Of a stretch of DNA of 9,763 nucleotides, positions 5,677 to 9,763 are shown one piece after another (position 1 is the stretch's first letter; each line of letters begins with the position of its first letter). Under the pieces are notes generated by a model. It made no database searches. It worked only from the letters and a program-made list of their open reading frames with translations, and was not told the DNA's origin. A program made the position numbers and the translations under genes. The stretch is taken from the NCBI GenBank assembly GCA_964417785.1, contig CAYQJO010000167.1:1-9763 (forward strand). Reading direction: 5' to 3'. The DNA is from DAOTUL01 sp034437435. GTDB taxonomy: Bacteria; Chloroflexota; Anaerolineae; Aggregatilineales; Phototrophicaceae.

Positions 5677-7896
5677 ATGATAGATGCAGTTAACCTGACC
5701 TACCAGCAGCGGATTGATGCGCTGCGAGCGACAAAACTGGCGCAAACGCAAGAAAAGCAAGCCGTCATCGGCGCAATGGACCACGATGATTGGGCTTTGG
5801 TCCTGCCACCGCCAGAGTTGCGAATGATCGTTGATGCCATTAGTTCATCCGGGATGCCGATCAAGGATGTTTTGCTCAGAGATTTCGAGATTGAATCCAA
5901 CCATCCCAGCGGTGGTTTTTTTGGTCCAAAACTCTGCGGTGAGAATTTTCGCCGTTTGCTCGAACTACATCCGGTTTACATTGATCCAATGAGTTCACTG
6001 GCTGGTGCGTATATGTTCAATTTTACGTCCTACCGGAAACCCCGCTGGAACCCCGATCTCGACTATTCACATTTGCGGCCCGATATTGAGGAGTACGGTC
6101 TGATTTCCGGTATCGGTGCATCGCAACACTTCTGCCAGGATCTGACCATCGGCCTTGAGTTGGGCTGGTCGGGCTTGCTCGACAAAATCCGTCACTATCG
6201 CAAGGCCAATACGCCTGATGGTGAAAACTTTTACGATGGATTGGAAGCTGTTGTACTGGGCATACAAAACTGGATACAACGCCATGCCGAGGCCGCAAAC
6301 CAGATGGCACAGGTTGAGCCGGACCCGCAAAAGCGCAACACTCTAAAAATGATGGCTGGTATCAACACCCGTTTGGTCACGGAACCGCCAGAGACCTTCG
6401 TCGAAGCCTGCCAATGGATTGTCTGGTATCAGATGGCTGCACGTATGTATAACGGAAGTGGATCGCTGGGCCGGCTGGATGTTCTCTTACAACCTTACTA
6501 TGATCGGGACCGCGCAGCCGGTAACCTGACCGATGAGGAAGCGACATTCCATGTAGCCTGCCTGCTGCTGCGCGATACCGCCTATTTGCAGTTGGGTGGA
6601 CCCCATCCCGTCACCGGCGATGATGTAACCAGTCCCCTGTCGTTCCTGGTCCTGGAAGCCATGCACCAGTTAAAAACCCCAACCAATGTAGGCGTCTGTG
6701 TTGGCGATCAGACTGACCTTGAATTGCTGCGTCGTGGTGTGGAAATCTTGTTCGAGGATAAGCAAGGCTGTCCGAAATTCCTGGGTGTGGATAACACCAC
6801 CAACGGCTATCTCAACAACGGTTATTCGTCAGAATTGGCGCGGTCTCGTGCCTACTCCGGGTGCCACTGGTCAGCCGTGCCAGGCCGCGAATACACAATC
6901 AACGACTGCATCAAGATCAATATGGCTCTGGTGTTTGATATTGCCCTGCGTGATATGATGAAGAACGCAGAACCAAGTATGGAAACACTCTGGCAGTATT
7001 TTGAGAAGCACCTGCAATATGCCGTTGACGTCGTAGCCGCCAGCCTGGATTACCATGTTGAGCATATGCACCAGGTTTTCCCGGAACTGGTACTCGATCT
7101 GTGCTGCTATGGTCCGATAGAGAAAGGTATCGACGCCTCAAATGGCGGAGTCGAACTTATCAACTTTGGTGTTGATGGTGCGGCATTAGCAACTGTCGCT
7201 GATTCTATGGCTGCAATTGAACAGCGCATTAAGCACGAAAAGCGCCTGACCTGGGATGAACTGCTGCATCATCTGGATACCGACTGGTCCGCTGCCAATG
7301 GCGAACGCACCCGTCTAATGATGCACAGCATCCAGCGATACGGTCATGGCAATACCTTTGCTGATGAATACGCTGCCAGAGTGTCAAGTCTCTTTATCCG
7401 TCTGGTCAAGTCAAAGCCAACTCCAGCGGGATATAACATGATCCCGGCGTTCTTCTCCTGGGCCAACACTATCAGCCTCGGCAAAAAGCTGGGTGCCACG
7501 CCCAATGGACGCCATGCCGCAGCGCCGATTTCACATGGAGCCAGCCCTGATCCCGGATTCCGCAAAGATGGCGCACCGACTGCAATGGCGGTCGCAGTTG
7601 CATCTGTCCAGTCGGCTTACGGCAATGCTTCGCCAATGCAAATCGACATGGAACCAACCCTTTCAAAGGACGAAGGCGGTGTTGACAATGTGGTTAGCCT
7701 CATCAAGACGCATTTTGACCTGGGCGGTACGCAGATCAACATGAATGTGGTGAACAAAGAACAGATTCTCGAAGCTCACAAAGATCCTGGTAAGTATCCA
7801 GACCTGGTTGTACGTGTGACGGGCTTCAGTGCCTATTTCGCCAGCCTATCACCGGAGTTCCGGCAGCTTGTGGTGGACCGCATTATTGCTGGTTGA
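5677..7896 (+). CDS. Glycyl radical enzyme of unassigned function (PFL/dehydratase superfamily)
   Basis: A 739-residue glycyl radical enzyme, a little shorter than typical diol dehydratase-type members (about 780-850). The C-terminal radical loop VVRVTGFSAYFASLSPEF (711-728) carries the radical-bearing Gly716. The active-site thiyl Cys396 lies in YSGCHWSAVPGREYTIND (393-410). Most characterised eliminases and decarboxylases have Cys-X-Glu here, where the Glu acts as a base; this protein has Cys-His-Trp, and it also lacks the Cys-Cys pair of pyruvate formate-lyase. Assignment to glycerol, propanediol, choline, isethionate or hydroxyproline enzymes is therefore not supported. The N terminus holds a conserved-looking HPSGGFFGPK and the segment DLDYSHLRPDIEEYGLISGI. 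No shell-protein gene or encapsulation tag was noticed in the window, so a free cytoplasmic enzyme is likely. Substrate genes do not adjoin it; the next gene is a convergent tRNA. Superfamily certain, reaction unknown. Confidence 0.93.
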   Translation: MIDAVNLTYQQRIDALRATKLAQTQEKQAVIGAMDHDDWALVLPPPELRMIVDAISSSGMPIKDVLLRDFEIESNHPSGGFFGPKLCGENFRRLLELHPVYIDPMSSLAGAYMFNFTSYRKPRWNPDLDYSHLRPDIEEYGLISGIGASQHFCQDLTIGLELGWSGLLDKIRHYRKANTPDGENFYDGLEAVVLGIQNWIQRHAEAANQMAQVEPDPQKRNTLKMMAGINTRLVTEPPETFVEACQWIVWYQMAARMYNGSGSLGRLDVLLQPYYDRDRAAGNLTDEEATFHVACLLLRDTAYLQLGGPHPVTGDDVTSPLSFLVLEAMHQLKTPTNVGVCVGDQTDLELLRRGVEILFEDKQGCPKFLGVDNTTNGYLNNGYSSELARSRAYSGCHWSAVPGREYTINDCIKINMALVFDIALRDMMKNAEPSMETLWQYFEKHLQYAVDVVAASLDYHVEHMHQVFPELVLDLCCYGPIEKGIDASNGGVELINFGVDGAALATVADSMAAIEQRIKHEKRLTWDELLHHLDTDWSAANGERTRLMMHSIQRYGHGNTFADEYAARVSSLFIRLVKSKPTPAGYNMIPAFFSWANTISLGKKLGATPNGRHAAAPISHGASPDPGFRKDGAPTAMAVAVASVQSAYGNASPMQIDMEPTLSKDEGGVDNVVSLIKTHFDLGGTQINMNVVNKEQILEAHKDPGKYPDLVVRVTGFSAYFASLSPEFRQLVVDRIIAG

Positions 7897-7978
7897 GCAT
7901 CAAAGGTTGCTGGTTCAGCGGAGTGGATTTCCGGCCCTGGGTTGACCAGTATTTGACCCTGCGAGCGGAAGCGTCACA

Positions 7979-8051
7979 TGCCCCATAGGGGACTCGAACC
8001 CCTGTTTTGGCCTTGAGAGGGCCACGTCCTGGGCCACTAGACGAATGGGGC
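7979..8051 (-). tRNA. tRNA-Glu (anticodon CTC)
   Basis: On the minus strand the 73 bases fold as a full cloverleaf. The acceptor GCCCCAT pairs with ATGGGGC, the D arm is GTCTAGTGGCCCAGGAC, and the anticodon stem TGGCC/GGCCA encloses the loop CTCTCAA with anticodon CTC. A four-base variable region and the T arm AGGGGTTCGAGTCCCCT follow, and the discriminator is A. The 3' CCA is not encoded (TGT follows). It reads GAG codons. The gene is convergent with the glycyl radical enzyme, whose stop is 82 bases away. No terminator with a clear T-run was found after either gene. Confidence 0.95.
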
Positions 8052-8067
8052 ATCTCTCAACAACTGC

Positions 8068-8096
8068 ATTCTACCGGTTTGCCTCCATCGGGTCAA
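8068..8096 (-). promoter_or_regulatory. Promoter of tRNA-Glu
   Basis: On the minus strand TTGACC (8091-8096) and TAGAAT (8068-8073) are separated by 17 bases, close to the sigma70 consensus. Initiation would fall about 8-10 bases before the tRNA 5' end at 8051. Confidence 0.7.
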
Positions 8097-8145
8097 GAGT
8101 GACATTCCGCCGATGAGCCGTCAGGTTAAGTCTGCCATTGTGCGT

Positions 8146-8151
8146 TATACT
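8146..8151 (+). promoter_or_regulatory. Candidate -10 box of the PKD lipoprotein gene
   Basis: TATACT lies about 41 bases before the ATG at 8193. The -35 region is poor (TCAGGT at a 19-base spacing is the best found). The rest of the 140 bases between the tRNA and this gene shows nothing else. Confidence 0.3.
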
Positions 8152-8192
8152 ACAAGAATTAGCATCAAATCGTCATCCAGGAAGGTCAGGCT

Positions 8193-9763
8193 ATGAAAGC
8201 GATACAGCGGATCGTTATGGTTCTGGTTCTCCTGGTGTTTGCGGCAGCCTGTAACCTGACCGCAGCACCCGAAGAAGAACTGGAGATCACCGATGTTCCT
8301 ACCAATACCCCCCTCCCCTCACGCACACCGATTACGAGCGGCGCGATCCCCACATCGGTACAGGTGACATCCTTACCGGTACCGACCCGTGACTTCTCGC
8401 CGCCGACCAGCATTCCGACGCGGGTATTTATCCCACCTGCCATCGTGCAACCAACCACCACATCACTTCCGGTGAGCCTCTTCATTTTATCGCCAATACC
8501 CAGTAACACCGTCGCTGGCAGCGTGCGCGTGGTCGGGTCGGCTATCCACCCAGAATTCCTGCAATATCAGCTTGAATACGGCCCCGATCCCAATCCGTCT
8601 GGCTTGTGGTTCCCGATCACCGGCGCGGTGCAATCGCCAGTATCGAACGGCCTGTTGGGGGTCTGGAATACAACCGGCATCCAGGATGGCAGCTACCAGC
8701 TTCGGCTGCGTCTGTTTCTCCGTAACGGGAGTAACTGGGGCAATGTTGTGGTCAACAATGTGCGCGTGCAAAATATTGCGCCCACACCGATTCCGACCAA
8801 CACACCCACGATTCCGCGCCCTATAGCGGCCTTCACCCAGAATATGACCACCGGTATCGCGCCATTGGAGATTCGCTTTGTCAACCAGTCCAGCGGACAG
8901 ATTACCAACTTCAACTGGAATTTTGGCGATCAAACGACCAGCAATCAGGCCAGCCCTACCCACACATTCAACAACCCTGGGACATTTATCGTCACACTGA
9001 CGGTGAGCGGCCCCGGCGGCAATTCCAATGTGTCGCGGACGGTCAACGTCCAGAGTGCCACACCTCCGGTAGCCGCTTTCACCCAGGATGTTGTACGCGG
9101 TCCTGCGCCGCTAATAGTGCAGTTCACGGATCAATCTACCGGCCAGATCGACAGCTACGAATGGAACTTCGGCGATGGCGAGACCAGCACCGACCGCAGT
9201 CCCAGCCACCAGTTTACCAATGTCGGCACCTACAACGTCATCCTGAAGGTGACTGGCAATGGTGGTTCATCGTCCGTTCTCCGCCAAATCAATGTCGAGA
9301 ACCCGGTAATCCCGCCACCTGTCGCAGACTTCCGCCCCAATACACCGGTAACTGGTGATGCGCCGCTGGAAGTCACCTTTATCAACGACTCCACCGGCCA
9401 GATCACCCGCTACAATTGGAGCTTCGGTGATGGTACCGTCAGCGATGCGCAGAATCCGGTGCATACATTTGCACAACCCGGCACCTACACGACACGTTTA
9501 CAGGTGTTCGGCCCCGGCGGCAGCGATGAAGCTGAGGTCCAGGTCGAAGCACAGCAACCGGTAGGCGTCCCTACTGCTGGCTTCTCGATGGATCGTTCAA
9601 CGGGTACGGTGCCATTTACTGTGACTTTTGCCAACGAGTCCGAAGGCCAGATCGACAATGTACTCTGGACATTCGGCGATGGCAACCAGAGTAGCAGCGC
9701 CGAATCGACTGTTACACATGAGTATCTGGATCCCGGCATCTACACCGTGCGATTGACGGTCTC
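8193..9763 (+). CDS. PKD-repeat surface lipoprotein, N-terminal part
   Basis: The frame stays open to the window edge, giving 523 residues of a longer protein. It starts with a lipoprotein signal peptide: a short charged end, a hydrophobic core VMVLVLLVF, then AAAC with the lipidated Cys20. A Pro/Thr/Ser-rich linker follows (about 35-90), of the kind common in Chloroflexota exported proteins. Next is a globular domain of about 95 residues that I cannot name (about 92-190; blocks YQLEYGPDP and GSYQLRLRL), then a second PT linker (198-210). Four PKD domains begin near residues 211, 293, 377 and 461, each with WxFGD and a closing YxVxLxV-type strand. The first reads FGDQ instead of FGDG, and the fourth is cut by the window end. 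PKD domains serve protein or polysaccharide binding at the cell surface; no enzyme domain is visible. The start is supported by AGGAAGG (8179-8185), seven bases before the ATG. Confidence 0.9.
   Translation, partial: MKAIQRIVMVLVLLVFAAACNLTAAPEEELEITDVPTNTPLPSRTPITSGAIPTSVQVTSLPVPTRDFSPPTSIPTRVFIPPAIVQPTTTSLPVSLFILSPIPSNTVAGSVRVVGSAIHPEFLQYQLEYGPDPNPSGLWFPITGAVQSPVSNGLLGVWNTTGIQDGSYQLRLRLFLRNGSNWGNVVVNNVRVQNIAPTPIPTNTPTIPRPIAAFTQNMTTGIAPLEIRFVNQSSGQITNFNWNFGDQTTSNQASPTHTFNNPGTFIVTLTVSGPGGNSNVSRTVNVQSATPPVAAFTQDVVRGPAPLIVQFTDQSTGQIDSYEWNFGDGETSTDRSPSHQFTNVGTYNVILKVTGNGGSSSVLRQINVENPVIPPPVADFRPNTPVTGDAPLEVTFINDSTGQITRYNWSFGDGTVSDAQNPVHTFAQPGTYTTRLQVFGPGGSDEAEVQVEAQQPVGVPTAGFSMDRSTGTVPFTVTFANESEGQIDNVLWTFGDGNQSSSAESTVTHEYLDPGIYTVRLTV

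Noticed and set aside
5677..7896. Annotation as glycerol/propanediol dehydratase or pyruvate formate-lyase
   Set aside because: The active-site loop has Cys-His-Trp, neither the Cys-Val-Glu of the dehydratases nor the Cys-Cys of pyruvate formate-lyase; only the superfamily is supported.
7940..7970. Terminator between the glycyl radical enzyme and the tRNA
   Set aside because: GGGTTGACC and TGACCC can pair only weakly, and no T-run follows on either strand.
1..9763. CRISPR array or cas genes
   Set aside because: No regularly spaced direct repeats and no Cas protein were found; the only related item is the iscB remnant.

Overview
This window looks like a chromosomal piece from a Chloroflexota bacterium, most likely of the Anaerolineae type. 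The main reason is the Pro/Thr-rich linker style and PKD repeats of the lipoprotein at the right edge. The strict-anaerobe glycyl radical enzyme beside heme peroxidases fits a facultative or microaerobic relative of that group. The phylum call is an inference from protein style only.

Layout from left to right. (1) Positions 1-1748, plus strand: the C-terminal part of a DyP-type heme peroxidase, overlapping by ATGA with a catalase-like heme protein; together they look like a peroxide-handling pair. (2) Positions 1741-3622, minus strand: a GalU-type nucleotidyltransferase followed by a GHMP kinase that strongly resembles plant glucuronokinase. The kinase starts with GTG one base after the galU stop. 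Together they could turn a free hexuronic acid into a UDP-sugar. (3) Positions about 3625-4061, minus strand: upstream of galU lies the relic of an IscB transposable element. It keeps the last ~96 codons of iscB, an imperfect right-end hairpin, and a structured segment resembling the HEARO/omegaRNA that normally precedes iscB. A sigma70-like promoter sits just upstream, so any transcript from it would run through the RNA-like segment and the iscB tail into galU. (4) Positions 4136-4645, plus strand: a histidine kinase gene reduced to its first membrane helices joined in frame to the last half of its ATPase domain.

(5) Positions 4642-7896, plus strand: a strong extended -10 promoter drives a two-gene operon encoding a glycyl radical enzyme activase (radical SAM with two ferredoxin-type clusters) and a 739-residue glycyl radical enzyme. 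The enzyme has the C-terminal glycine loop and the active-site cysteine. The residues after the cysteine are His-Trp rather than the X-Glu usual in the dehydratases, lyases and decarboxylases of the family, so its substrate is unknown. (6) Positions 7979-8096, minus strand: tRNA-Glu(CTC) with a well-formed promoter. (7) Position 8193 to the window end, plus strand: a lipoprotein with a Pro/Thr-rich linker, an unassigned globular domain and at least four PKD repeats, cut by the window edge.

The two points most worth pursuing are the glycyl radical enzyme with its unusual active-site loop and the IscB/omegaRNA relic placed as a leader in front of a sugar-nucleotide operon.
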